In this document: positions 1 through 8,099 of the stretch, in pieces | How positions within the stretch are numbered: the stretch's first letter is position 1 | Layout: each line of letters opens with the position of its first letter | Source: Pseudomonadota bacterium | Lineage (GTDB): Bacteria; Pseudomonadota; Alphaproteobacteria; Rhizobiales; Xanthobacteraceae | NCBI GenBank assembly: GCA_963205465.1 | Contig: CAUJKG010000318.1 | Span: 1 to 11,964 of the forward strand | Reading direction: 5' to 3' | Length of the DNA: 11,964 nucleotides | Position numbers and translations under genes: made by a program | The notes under the pieces: generated by a model | Databases searched by the model: none | Seen by the model: the letters and a program-made list of their open reading frames with translations, nothing else | What the model was told of the DNA's origin: nothing

Positions 1-161
1 CCGATGATCGGCTTGCCGGACTGCAACTCCTGCCTGGTTAGCCCGTAATTTAAGTAGCGCTCCAAATAGAGCGCGGTCATCGCGGGGTCGTGGCTATCGT
101 CGAACCAAAGACGAGAGCGCAGTTTCGGCTTTTTCGCGCTGCTGCCGCCGGAATTGGACAT
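1..161 (-). CDS. IlvD/Edd-family sugar-acid dehydratase, N-terminal part (XylD-like)
   Basis: Partial gene: only the first 53 codons lie in the window and the rest runs off the left edge. The visible residues include RSRLWFD, then MTALYLERYLNYG and LQSGKPIIG (about residues 15-53). This is the characteristic N-terminus of the IlvD/Edd dehydratase family and is closest, from memory, to Caulobacter-type D-xylonate dehydratase (RSRDWFDNP...MTALYLERFMNYG...SGKPIIG). Members of the family carry an Fe-S cluster and remove water from aldonic acids or dihydroxy acids to give 2-keto-3-deoxy acids; the cluster cysteines would lie beyond the edge, so they cannot be checked. The ATG at 161 is preceded by a GGGGG-rich ribosome site (about 8 bases upstream). 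It lies downstream of the LacI-type regulator on the same strand, with a LacI-type operator between them, so it is probably part of the regulator's own regulon. The substrate (xylonate, arabonate, galactonate or other) is not resolved. Confidence 0.85.
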   Translation of the reverse strand, partial: MSNSGGSSAKKPKLRSRLWFDDSHDPAMTALYLERYLNYGLTRQELQSGKPII

Positions 162-215
162 CGATCGCCCCCGAAGAACGTCAAATAGCTGTTGCGGAAG
201 ACTAGTCGGCTCAAA

Positions 216-231
216 AAGATAGCGCTACCAT
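216..231. promoter_or_regulatory. LacI-type operator upstream of the dehydratase
   Basis: The 16-mer AAGATAGCGCTACCAT is an imperfect palindrome centred on the CG of AGCGCT (6 of 8 pairs symmetric). Its 14-base core at 218-231 matches 13 of 14 bases of the core of a second site at 1325-1340. Both sites lie in non-coding DNA next to genes flanking the LacI-family regulator. A dyad with a central CpG is the expected shape for this family. The site is about 55 bases from the dehydratase start. No convincing -35/-10 pair could be placed around it, so its effect (repression or roadblock) is inferred. Confidence 0.7.
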
Positions 232-263
232 TTTCTTGCATTCCGCTGCTGCGTTTCCCGCAT

Positions 264-1295
264 TCAGGAGCTGTGCAGCGTTGAACTCTGGCGGACTATC
301 AGTTCGAAGCCGAGATCGACGACAGGCGTCCCGGTCCGGCGTCCCTCGATCGCCTCGATCAGCATGGTGACGGCATCGCGCCCCATCTCGTAGCGGTTGG
401 TGCGAACGCTAGAAAGCGAGGGGACGGCGGTCGCCATGAACTCCATGTCGTTGAATCCGACGATCGCTAGCTTATCCGGGACCGCAATCCCGCGGCGCTG
501 GCATTCGAACAGGACGCCGAGCGCAAGGTCATCGTTGATACAGAATACGGCATCGAGATTGGGCGCTTGCGCGAGCAGGTCGCCAAGCAGCATACCGCCC
601 AGCGTCATCGTGGTAGGCGTCGAAGTGGTCAGGATGAGGTTTGGGTCGAAGAGATCGGCATCCTTCATGGCCTTGCGGTAGCCTTCAAGGCGGCGCTGCA
701 CCCGCGGATCCATCCGTGCGCCGAGAAAGCCGATCCGCTTCCGCCCGAGCGCGATCAGATGAGAAACCGCAGCAATAGAAGCATCAAAATGCGAAAACCC
801 AACCATCATATCGACCGGGTCGGGTCCGAGTTCCATGATCTGTACGATGGGGCAGTTCATGCCTTCCATCACCGCGCGCGACTCTTCGGTCTGGTTGATC
901 CCGGTCACGATGAGGCCGGCCGGCTTCTGCGCCTGGAACAGCCGCAGCAGTTTCTCCTCCTGCAGAATGCTGTAGCGCGTGTTCACGAACTGAATGGTGT
1001 AGCGGCTGCCTTCGGAGGCATCGTAAATTCCGCGTAGCACGTCGTTGAACACGTTGTTGGTCAGTGACGGTATCAGGACGCCGATAACTTCTGTGCGCTG
1101 CGAAGCAAGTGCTCGCGCTGCAAGATTGGGAACATAGCCGAGTTCTTTCGCAGCGCTTTCAACTCTTTCGCGCTTGCTAACAGAGAGCGCCTCGGGATTT
1201 CGAAAGAACCGCGAGGCGGTAATCGGGCTTACACCGGCAAGTTTTGCAACTTCGGTGAGGCGGATTGGTCCTAATTTTCTTCCTTTGCGCGGCAT
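264..1295 (-). CDS. LacI-family transcriptional regulator, GntR/IdnR branch
   Basis: A 343-residue DNA-binding regulator. Residues 11-33 (IRLTEVAKLAGVSPITASRFF by pattern) form the LacI helix-turn-helix. The hinge helix follows around residues 57-65 (NLAARALAS), whose leucine normally wedges into the central CpG of the operator. The periplasmic-binding-protein-like effector domain fills the rest, with IGVLIPSLTNNVF near 71-83 and later VFCINDDLALG and FECQRRG. These blocks closely resemble E. coli GntR, the gluconate repressor, which suggests an aldonate or related sugar-acid effector. I chose ATG 1295 because the HTH then begins about 10 residues in, as usual. A longer reading back to 1424 would add 43 non-family residues, run through the operator and overlap the divergent ATPase gene. 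It is divergent from the ABC operon and upstream of the dehydratase on the same strand, with operators on both sides, so autoregulation is likely. Effector identity is inference. Confidence 0.93.
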   Translation of the reverse strand: MPRKGRKLGPIRLTEVAKLAGVSPITASRFFRNPEALSVSKRERVESAAKELGYVPNLAARALASQRTEVIGVLIPSLTNNVFNDVLRGIYDASEGSRYTIQFVNTRYSILQEEKLLRLFQAQKPAGLIVTGINQTEESRAVMEGMNCPIVQIMELGPDPVDMMVGFSHFDASIAAVSHLIALGRKRIGFLGARMDPRVQRRLEGYRKAMKDADLFDPNLILTTSTPTTMTLGGMLLGDLLAQAPNLDAVFCINDDLALGVLFECQRRGIAVPDKLAIVGFNDMEFMATAVPSLSSVRTNRYEMGRDAVTMLIEAIEGRRTGTPVVDLGFELIVRQSSTLHSS

Positions 1296-1324
1296 TTCCC
1301 GTTCATAACATGGCGTAAGGTTGA

Positions 1325-1340
1325 TTGACAGCGCTACCAT
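1325..1340. promoter_or_regulatory. LacI-type operator between regulator and ABC operon
   Basis: The 16-mer TTGACAGCGCTACCAT shares the core GA(T/C)AGCGCTACCAT with the site at 216-231. It is an imperfect dyad centred on AGCGCT (5 of 8 pairs symmetric). It lies about 85 bases before the ATPase start and 30 bases before the regulator start, so one bound dimer could control both directions. Its first six bases are a perfect TTGACA hexamer, so a bound repressor would cover the -35 region of the plus-strand promoter. Confidence 0.72.
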
Positions 1341-1353
1341 GAACCGCCACACT
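1325..1353 (+). promoter_or_regulatory. Candidate sigma-70-type promoter of the ABC operon
   Basis: A perfect TTGACA at 1325-1330 is followed, after 17 bases, by CACACT at 1348-1353, which matches only 3 of 6 bases of the -10 consensus. Alphaproteobacterial housekeeping promoters tolerate weak -10 boxes, so this is plausible. The implied start is near 1360, giving a leader of about 64 bases. The overlap with the operator supports repression by the divergent LacI-family protein. The weak -10 keeps confidence low. Confidence 0.4.
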
Positions 1354-1423
1354 CTTTGGTAAAGCAAGAAGAGCAGCGCGCTTTTGCGCCGAACCTGCCT
1401 GTGTTGTTCAGGGAGACACAGCA

Positions 1424-2485
<1,062 letters not shown>

Positions 2486-2521
2486 CGAAGTCCAAAACGA
2501 TACTGTCCTCGGGAGGAAAGC

Positions 2522-3844
2522 ATGGACAAGAAACTGGAAATGAACCGCCGTTCGATCCTGAAAGGCTCGGCGGCCGCGGCTGCGGTCGGTGTCACCGGCG
2601 CAGATCAATTGCTGAACTTTGCTACCGCCTGGGCACAGGCGTCTCCGTTCAAGCCGGAGCCGAAAGCGCGCATCAACGTGCTGCGCTGGCGGCGTTTCGT
2701 CGAGGCGGAAGACAAAGCCTTCATGGCGATGGTCGATGCCTTCCAGAAGGCGACCGGCGTCACGGTCAATATCTCGAACGAGTCGTTCGACGACATCCAG
2801 CCGAAGGCGTCCGTTGCCGCCAATACCGGGCAGGGGCTCGACATGGTGTGGGGCCTTTATTCGCTACCGCATCTCTTCCCCGAGAAGTGCCTCGACATGA
2901 CCGATGTCGCGAACTACCTCGGCAAGAAATATGGCGGCTGGTTCCCGTCCGCCGAGGCTTACGGAAAATCCAAGGGCAAGTGGATCGGCATTCCGGTCGC
3001 GACCACAGGCGGTCTCGTCAACTATCGCAAGTCGGCATGCGAGAAGGCCGGTTTCAAGGACTTTCCGAAAGACACCGCCGCTTTCCTCGAGCTCGTGAAG
3101 GCGCTGAAGAAAAACAATACGCCGGCGGGCATGGCGCTCGGTCATGCCTCGGGTGACGCCAACACCTGGCTGCACTGGGCCTTGTGGGCCTTCGGCGGCA
3201 ACCTCGTCGACAAGAACGACAAGGTCGTCATCAACTCGCCGGAAACCGCGAAGTCGCTGGAATACGTGAAGGCGCTCTACGATAACTTCATTCCGGGCAC
3301 GGCATCCTGGAACGACTCTTCGAACAACAAGGCCTTCGTAGCGGGCGAGCTCTACCTCACCTGTAACGGCATCTCGGTCTATGTCACAGCAAGCCGTGAA
3401 GCCAAGCAGATCGCCGAGGACATGGATCACGCCTATATGCCGATCGGGCCGATCGGACGTCCGACCGAACTGCATCTGGCGTTCCCGATCCTGACGTTCT
3501 CCTTCACCAAGTTCCCGAACGCCTGCAAAGCCTTCGCAGCATTCATGCAGGAGAAGGAAAACTTCAATCCGTGGATCGAGGCGGCAGGAGGCTATCTCTC
3601 GCACTTCCTCGCCGCCTACGACAACAATCCGGTCTGGACCAAGGATCCGAAGAACACCGTCTATCGTGATGTTGCCAAGCGTACGCTGACGCCGGCTGGT
3701 CTCGGCACGCTCGGCGAGAAGGCCGCAGCTGCAATCGCGGACTTTGTCGTGGTCGATATGTTCGCGAACTACTGTACCGGCCGCGAAGACGTGAAGGGCG
3801 CAATGGCAATCGCCGAGCGTCAGGCGCGACGTATCTATCGCTGA
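2522..3844 (+). CDS. Extracellular solute-binding protein of the sugar ABC transporter, Tat-exported
   Basis: A 440-residue periplasmic binding protein of the family 1 (MalE/UgpB-like) extracellular solute-binding type. The N-terminus has a twin-arginine motif NRRSILKG (8-15), an alanine-rich hydrophobic stretch and probable cleavage near AWA-QA (about residue 38-40), so export is probably by Tat. The mature part has the typical pattern of a helix after the first strand (FQKATGVTVNIS), DMVWG, GIPVATTGGLVNYRKS and a tryptophan-rich WLHWALWAFGGN segment; aromatic residues like these often line sugar sites. ATG 2522 is preceded by a strong GGAGGA site. It lies 36 bases after the ATPase gene and is followed by a 67-base spacer with a strong stem-loop before the permeases. 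The ligand is not identifiable from sequence. An aldonic acid or its sugar is inferred from the neighbouring dehydratase and dehydrogenase. Confidence 0.92.
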   Translation: MDKKLEMNRRSILKGSAAAAAVGVTGADQLLNFATAWAQASPFKPEPKARINVLRWRRFVEAEDKAFMAMVDAFQKATGVTVNISNESFDDIQPKASVAANTGQGLDMVWGLYSLPHLFPEKCLDMTDVANYLGKKYGGWFPSAEAYGKSKGKWIGIPVATTGGLVNYRKSACEKAGFKDFPKDTAAFLELVKALKKNNTPAGMALGHASGDANTWLHWALWAFGGNLVDKNDKVVINSPETAKSLEYVKALYDNFIPGTASWNDSSNNKAFVAGELYLTCNGISVYVTASREAKQIAEDMDHAYMPIGPIGRPTELHLAFPILTFSFTKFPNACKAFAAFMQEKENFNPWIEAAGGYLSHFLAAYDNNPVWTKDPKNTVYRDVAKRTLTPAGLGTLGEKAAAAIADFVVVDMFANYCTGREDVKGAMAIAERQARRIYR

Positions 3845-3853
3845 TACTACTAC

Positions 3854-3881
3854 GCGGCGGTGCGGATGACCGCGCCGCCGC
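3854..3881 (+). terminator. Strong GC stem-loop between binding-protein and permease genes
   Basis: A 12-base-pair stem (3854-3865 with 3870-3881) has 11 Watson-Crick pairs, one G-U wobble and a four-base ATGA loop. It begins 9 bases after the binding-protein stop and is followed by the pyrimidine run TTCTTTCT. The T tract is interrupted, so it is more likely a partial terminator or an mRNA 3'-end stabiliser than a full stop, because the permease genes downstream lack their own obvious promoter. Analogous hairpins after binding-protein genes (for example malE-malF) keep the binding protein in excess over the membrane parts. Confidence 0.7.
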
Positions 3882-3911
3882 TTCTTTCTCCAACAGGCAT
3901 CGCGAGCCCGG

Positions 3912-4865
3912 ATGAGTGCGGTCGAAGAAACCAGAAGAAGCGCGACGCTGGCCGAGCCTTCGCTGTGGTCGCGGTTGAAATCCAACCGCAACTGGCTTGC
4001 GATCTGGTTCATGCTGCCGGCAGCACTCTTTCTGCTGTTGTTTCTAGCGTGGCCGCTTCTGCTCGGTATCTGGCTTTCGTTCACCGACGCGCGGCTCGCG
4101 CGCCCCGGCAACTTTATCGGGCTGGAGAATTACGAGTGGCTATGGGATGACAGCATCTTCTGGCTCTCGGTCTTCAACACGCTGCTCTATACCATCGTCG
4201 CGAGTATCATTAAATTCGCGGTCGGGCTTTATCTCGCGCTCCTCTTGAACCGGCATATGCCGTTCAAGGCCATCATCCGTTCGGTAGTCCTGATCCCGTT
4301 TATCGTACCGACAGTGCTATCCGCGATTGCCTTCTGGTGGATTTACGACTCGCAGTTCTCGATCATTTCCTGGTCGCTCCGACAGATGGGGCTGATCCAG
4401 CAGAACATCAATTTTCTCGGCGACGGCAATTGGGCACGCGCCAGCCTGATCTTCGCCAATATCTGGCGCGGCGTGCCATTCGTGGCGATCACGCTGCTCG
4501 CGGGCCTGCAAACCGTCTCGCCGTCGCTCTACGAGGCGGCAACGCTGGACGGCGCGACGGCGTGGCAGCGCTTTCGCTACGTGACCTATCCGCTGCTGAC
4601 GCCGATCATCGCGGTGGTCATGACGTTCTCGGTGCTCTTCACTTTTACCGACTTCCAGCTGATCTGGGCGATGACGCGCGGTGGACCCGTGAACGCGACG
4701 CATCTGATGGCGACGCTTTCCTATCAGCGCGGCATCCTCAGCGGTCGGCTGGGTGAGGGCGCTGCGATCGCAACCGCTATGATCCCGTTTCTGCTTGCGG
4801 CGATCATGATTTCCTGGTTCGGACTCCAGCGCCGCAAGTGGCAGCACGGTGAAGGCAATGACTGA
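3912..4865 (+). CDS. Sugar ABC transporter permease (MalF/UgpA type)
   Basis: A 317-residue inner-membrane protein with about six hydrophobic segments (roughly 29-57, 85-112, 121-145, 178-200, 229-253, 283-304). The conserved EAA loop is YEAATLDGATAWQRF (207-221) followed by the usual hydrophobic YPLLTP; this loop docks onto the ATPase. Length and layout are normal for the MalF/UgpA group without a large periplasmic insert. ATG 3912 has only a weak upstream GAG-containing site. Together with the stem-loop at 3854-3881, this suggests lower output than the binding protein. The gene's last codons overlap the start of the second permease by 8 bases, a sign of translational coupling. Confidence 0.94.
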   Translation: MSAVEETRRSATLAEPSLWSRLKSNRNWLAIWFMLPAALFLLLFLAWPLLLGIWLSFTDARLARPGNFIGLENYEWLWDDSIFWLSVFNTLLYTIVASIIKFAVGLYLALLLNRHMPFKAIIRSVVLIPFIVPTVLSAIAFWWIYDSQFSIISWSLRQMGLIQQNINFLGDGNWARASLIFANIWRGVPFVAITLLAGLQTVSPSLYEAATLDGATAWQRFRYVTYPLLTPIIAVVMTFSVLFTFTDFQLIWAMTRGGPVNATHLMATLSYQRGILSGRLGEGAAIATAMIPFLLAAIMISWFGLQRRKWQHGEGND

Positions 4866-5763
4866 CGCAGTCGCCAAAGCCGCAACGGAGGAGGCCCGCG
4901 CCGACGCGAAGGAGGGCATGACCTATCTTGAGTCGGTGCCAATGCGGATCGTCACGCTCTGGCTTCCGCTCGGTCTGATCATGTTGATCCTGCTGTTTCC
5001 GTTCTACTGGATGGCGCTGACGTCGGTGAAGCCGAATGCGCAGTTGATCGACATGGAGAAGCACAATCCGTTCTGGGTTGTGGAGCCCACCCTCGATCAC
5101 ATCAAGAAGCTCTTGTTCGAGACGAACTATCCGACCTGGCTCTGGAATACGATGTATGTGGCTGCGGCCGCGACCTTTCTGTCGATCTTTGCCAGCGTGC
5201 TTGCGGCCTATGCCATCGCGCGATTGCGCTTCAGGGGCGCGCAGACGGTCGGCGCACTGATCTTCATGGCCTATCTCGTGCCACCGTCGATCCTCTTCAT
5301 TCCGCTCGCCTCGGTCATTCATTTCTATGGGCTGTTCGATTCCCCGCTCGCCTTGATCCTGGTCTATCCGACGATCCTGATCCCGTTCTCGACCTGGCTC
5401 TTGATGGGATATTTCAAGACCATCCCGTTCGAGCTCGAGGAATGCGCGCTGATCGACGGCGCAAGCCGCTGGCAAATTCTCACCAAGATCATCGTGCCGC
5501 TGGCCGTACCGGGGTTGATCTCGGCCTTCATCTTCTCGTTCACATTGTGCTGGAACGAGTTCATCTATGCGCTCACGTTGACGACCTCGGTGCAAAACAA
5601 GACTGTGCCGGTCGCCATTGTCAGCGAACTCGTGGACGGCGACGTCTACCGCTGGGGCTCGCTGATGGCGGGTGCGCTGGTGGGTTCGCTGCCGCTGGTC
5701 GTGCTCTATGCGTTCTTCGTCGAGCATTATGTGTCGGCGATGACCGGAGCGGTGAAGGAATAA
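4858..5763 (+). CDS. Sugar ABC transporter permease (MalG/UgpE type)
   Basis: A 301-residue partner permease with hydrophobic segments at about 29-53, 97-120, 130-155, 163-184, 212-234 and 268-288. Its EAA loop is ELEECALIDGASRWQIL (192-208), in the position expected for MalG-type subunits. It pairs with the preceding permease to form the channel. I chose ATG 4858, which has GGTGAAGG just upstream and overlaps the previous gene's stop as ATGACTGA. An in-frame GTG at 4849 would add three residues and has no better ribosome site. Only three bases separate its TAA from the next start, so the SDR gene is certainly in the same transcript. Confidence 0.93.
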   Translation: MTDAVAKAATEEARADAKEGMTYLESVPMRIVTLWLPLGLIMLILLFPFYWMALTSVKPNAQLIDMEKHNPFWVVEPTLDHIKKLLFETNYPTWLWNTMYVAAAATFLSIFASVLAAYAIARLRFRGAQTVGALIFMAYLVPPSILFIPLASVIHFYGLFDSPLALILVYPTILIPFSTWLLMGYFKTIPFELEECALIDGASRWQILTKIIVPLAVPGLISAFIFSFTLCWNEFIYALTLTTSVQNKTVPVAIVSELVDGDVYRWGSLMAGALVGSLPLVVLYAFFVEHYVSAMTGAVKE

Positions 5764-5766
5764 GCC

Positions 5767-6753
5767 ATGCATGTTCTGATTTTGGGTGCGGCCGGCATGA
5801 TCGGGCGCAAGCTCACCGAGCGCTTGCTCAAAGACCGGCGCATTGCCTCGCGCGAGATTTCGCGGTTGACCTTGCACGATGTGGTCGAGCCCAGCATCCC
5901 ACCGAACGCGCCGTTTCCGGTCAGCGCAGGCGCTTCCGATTTCTCTATGCCGGGCGAGGTGGAAAAGCTGATCGCGTCACGCCCTGACATGATCTTCCAT
6001 CTTGCCGCAATCGTATCGGGTGAAGCGGAAGCCGATCTCGACAAAGGCTATCGCATCAACCTGGACGGCACGCGCTACCTGCTCGACGCAATTAAAAAGA
6101 CCGGCGATGGCTACAAGCCGCGCGTGGTCTTTACGTCATCCATCGCCGTCTTCGGTGCGCCGTTTCCGGATGCGATTGGTGATGAGTTCTTCGAAACGCC
6201 GCTGACGAGTTACGGCACGCAAAAGGCAATGGGCGAGTTGATGCTGGCCGACTACTCGCGCCGCGGCATTCTGGAAGGGATCGGTATTCGCCTGCCGACG
6301 ATTTGCGTTCGTCCTGGCAAGCCGAACAAGGCGGCGTCCGGTTTCTTCTCGAATATCATCCGCGAGCCCTTGAACGGGGAAGAGGCGGTTCTTCCCGTCT
6401 CGGAAGATGTGCGGCACTGGCACGCCTCGCCGCGCTCGGCGGTCGGGTTTCTGACCCACGCCGCGGCAATCGACATCGCTACGCTGAATAACCGGGTAAA
6501 CCTCTCGATGCCCGGGCTGTCGGCTACGGTAGGCGAGCAGATCGCCGCACTGGAACGCGTCGCTGGCGCGAACGTCGTGAAGCGAATCCGCCGCGAGCAG
6601 GATTCGGCGATCATCCGGATTGTCGCCGGCTGGCCCCGCAATTTCGATACGTCTCGCGCAAAATCGCTCGGCTTCACGACCGCCGAACAGTCGTTCGACG
6701 ATATCGTGAAGCTGCATATCGAGGACGAACTGGGCGGGCAGTTCGTCGCCTAG
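5767..6753 (+). CDS. denD: D-erythronate dehydrogenase-like extended SDR (DenD family)
   Basis: A 328-residue NAD-dependent oxidoreductase of the extended SDR/epimerase fold. It has a glycine-rich GAAGMIG nucleotide loop (7-13), HLAA (78-81), the active-site serine stretch FTSSIAVFG (122-130), and Tyr149 with Lys153 in YGTQK. The run around VSGEAEADLDKGYRINLDGTRYLLDA resembles the DenD group, whose characterised members oxidise D-erythronate at C2 to 2-oxo-tetronate. ATG 5767 has AAGGA about 7 bases upstream and starts 3 bases after the permease stop, so it is co-transcribed with the transporter. Known DenD genes usually sit with a 2-oxo-tetronate kinase and decarboxylase (OtnK, OtnC) and an isomerase; none is in this window. 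The family is fairly certain, the exact substrate less so: it could be another C4-C6 aldonate. Confidence 0.82.
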   Translation: MHVLILGAAGMIGRKLTERLLKDRRIASREISRLTLHDVVEPSIPPNAPFPVSAGASDFSMPGEVEKLIASRPDMIFHLAAIVSGEAEADLDKGYRINLDGTRYLLDAIKKTGDGYKPRVVFTSSIAVFGAPFPDAIGDEFFETPLTSYGTQKAMGELMLADYSRRGILEGIGIRLPTICVRPGKPNKAASGFFSNIIREPLNGEEAVLPVSEDVRHWHASPRSAVGFLTHAAAIDIATLNNRVNLSMPGLSATVGEQIAALERVAGANVVKRIRREQDSAIIRIVAGWPRNFDTSRAKSLGFTTAEQSFDDIVKLHIEDELGGQFVA

Positions 6754-6759
6754 CTGGGA

Positions 6760-7956
6760 TCAGCTCGTGCGCTTTTTGCCTTCTTCGGCCAGATAATCCA
6801 TCGCCGCCTGCACGCCGCCTTTCTTGTGCGGAACGCCGGTGAGGCCGAGCGCCATTTCCGTCAGCGCGAGCGCGCCGAGCAGGGTGCCGTCGTTGATGTC
6901 GCCGAGATGACCGATGCGGAAATACTTTCCTGCATAGGGGCCGAAGCTCGCGCCATAGGAGATATCGAACGCGTCGAGTGCCGCCGCGCGGAACTGATCC
7001 GCGTTGTGGCTCTCGGGCAGCAAGATTGCGGTGATGGTCGAGGAATAGTGCTTGGGCTCCTTGCAGAGGAGTTCGAGACCCCAGGTCCGCGCGGCGCGGC
7101 GCGTCGCCTCGGCGAGGCGGTCATGGCGCGCGAACACGTTCTCAAGGCCCTCTTCGTGGAGCATGTCGATCGACTCCGCGAGGCCAAATAGAATGTTGGT
7201 GGCGGGCGTGAAGGGGAAGTAGTTGGTCTTGTTCATCGCGATCATTTCTTCCCAGCTCCAGAACGACTTCGGGAGCTTCGAAGATTTCGCGGCGGCAAGC
7301 GCCTTGTCGCTGACCGCGTTGAACGAAATGCCGGGCGGCAGCATCAGGCCTTTCTGCGAGCCGCCGACCGTGACGTCGACACCCCATTCGTCATGGCGGT
7401 AGTCGATCGAGGCAAGCGAAGAGATCGTGTCGACCAGAAGCAGTGCCGGGTGGCCCGCGGCGTCGATGGCCTTGCGCACCTCGGCGACGGGCGAGACCGA
7501 GCCTGTCGAGGTCTCGTTGTGAAGAACGGCGACCGCCTTGATCTTCTTGTCCTTGTCCTCGCGCAGCTTTGCTTCGATCGCTTTCGGATCGGCGCCGGTG
7601 CGCCAGTCGCTTTGGATGAAGATGGGAACCAAGCCGAGTTTCTCGGCCATCTTCTTCCATAGGGTACCGAACTGACCGGTCTCGTACATCAGCACATGGT
7701 CGCCGGGAGAGAGCGTGTTGACGAGTGCTGCTTCCCACGCGCCGGTGCCGGACGATGGATAGATAATGACCGGGTTCGTGGTCTTGAAAATGGTCTTGAC
7801 GCCATCGAGGACGCGGCGCGCGAGCTTCGCGAAGGCCGGTCCGCGATGATCGATGATTGGCATGTCGATCGCGCGCTGCACGCGGTCGGGGATCGGGGAC
7901 GGTCCTGGAATCTGGAGAAAATGCCTGCCTGCGGTGCGCGAACGATTAGACGCCAC
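6760..7956 (-). CDS. Class V aminotransferase, serine-glyoxylate aminotransferase type
   Basis: A 398-residue cytoplasmic PLP enzyme. Members of this group move the amino group of serine or alanine to glyoxylate, giving glycine plus hydroxypyruvate or pyruvate. Visible landmarks are the N-terminal FLQIPGPSPIP (13-23), cofactor-phosphate loop SSGTGAWEA (68-76), HNETSTG (146-152), VDT with Asp176 for the pyridine nitrogen, and GGSQKGLMLPPG with Schiff-base Lys202. RIGHLGDIN near the C-terminus is also typical. The start is GTG at 7956, supported by GGGGGA about 8 bases upstream and by the conserved PGPSPIP block starting soon after; the next methionine (33) would remove it. The gene is convergent with denD, with 6 bases between stops, and divergent from the FAD-linked oxidase. 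Its partners point to glyoxylate or other 2-oxo acids. Acceptor use beyond glyoxylate cannot be read from sequence. Confidence 0.92.
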   Translation of the reverse strand: MASNRSRTAGRHFLQIPGPSPIPDRVQRAIDMPIIDHRGPAFAKLARRVLDGVKTIFKTTNPVIIYPSSGTGAWEAALVNTLSPGDHVLMYETGQFGTLWKKMAEKLGLVPIFIQSDWRTGADPKAIEAKLREDKDKKIKAVAVLHNETSTGSVSPVAEVRKAIDAAGHPALLLVDTISSLASIDYRHDEWGVDVTVGGSQKGLMLPPGISFNAVSDKALAAAKSSKLPKSFWSWEEMIAMNKTNYFPFTPATNILFGLAESIDMLHEEGLENVFARHDRLAEATRRAARTWGLELLCKEPKHYSSTITAILLPESHNADQFRAAALDAFDISYGASFGPYAGKYFRIGHLGDINDGTLLGALALTEMALGLTGVPHKKGGVQAAMDYLAEEGKKRTS

Positions 7957-7978
7957 GGTGATCCCCCGGTATTCTGAA

Positions 7979-7996
7979 ATGCGCGAACGATGCGCG
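7979..7996. repeat. Direct repeat ATGCGCG in the divergent spacer
   Basis: Two identical 7-mers start 11 bases apart, about one helical turn, between the divergent aminotransferase and oxidase genes. The spacing and position suit a protein-binding site, but CG-rich 7-mers are common in this DNA, so a chance repeat is possible. Confidence 0.35.
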
Positions 7997-8002
7997 TGAT
8001 GA

Positions 8003-8030
8003 ATAATAAGAAGTTGGCCAGTCCTGTGAA
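8003..8030 (-). promoter_or_regulatory. Candidate promoter of the aminotransferase gene
   Basis: Reading the minus strand, TTCACA (8030-8025) and TATTAT (8008-8003) are separated by 16 bases. Each matches 5 of 6 bases of its sigma-70 consensus hexamer. The expected start is near 7996, giving a leader of about 40 bases before the GTG at 7956. A direct repeat ATGCGCG (7979-7985, 7990-7996) falls at the predicted start, where a regulator could act. No equally good pair was found for the plus-strand oxidase gene in the same spacer. Confidence 0.5.
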
Positions 8031-8099
8031 TTATCCGTGCATCCCGGTCAAGCAGCGTTCAAGCCGCAGCCACCATGCAATCGAAGTGGGCGGTGCAAT

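Noticed and set aside
264..290. Terminator after the regulator gene (GCTGTGCAGC region)
   Set aside because: The small dyad lies inside the coding end and has no T tract; readthrough into the dehydratase cannot be excluded.
1378..1389. GCGC-TTTT-GCGC inverted repeat in the regulator-ABC spacer
   Set aside because: A four-base GC stem is too short and common here to call an operator or terminator.
2864..4111. Long minus-strand reading frame of 415 codons opposite the binding-protein gene
   Set aside because: It is rich in Arg, His and Asp in the pattern of an antisense shadow, spans two clear plus-strand genes and their spacer, and has no recognisable domain.
4804..5877. Minus-strand reading frame of 357 codons opposite the second permease
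   Set aside because: Low-complexity Arg/Glu/His/Gln-rich translation opposite a well-supported membrane protein; no start site or domain.
8037..8099. GTG 8037 as the start of the FAD-linked oxidase
   Set aside because: It adds 21 residues (with no family resemblance) before the conserved LERKLR start block and has no ribosome site.
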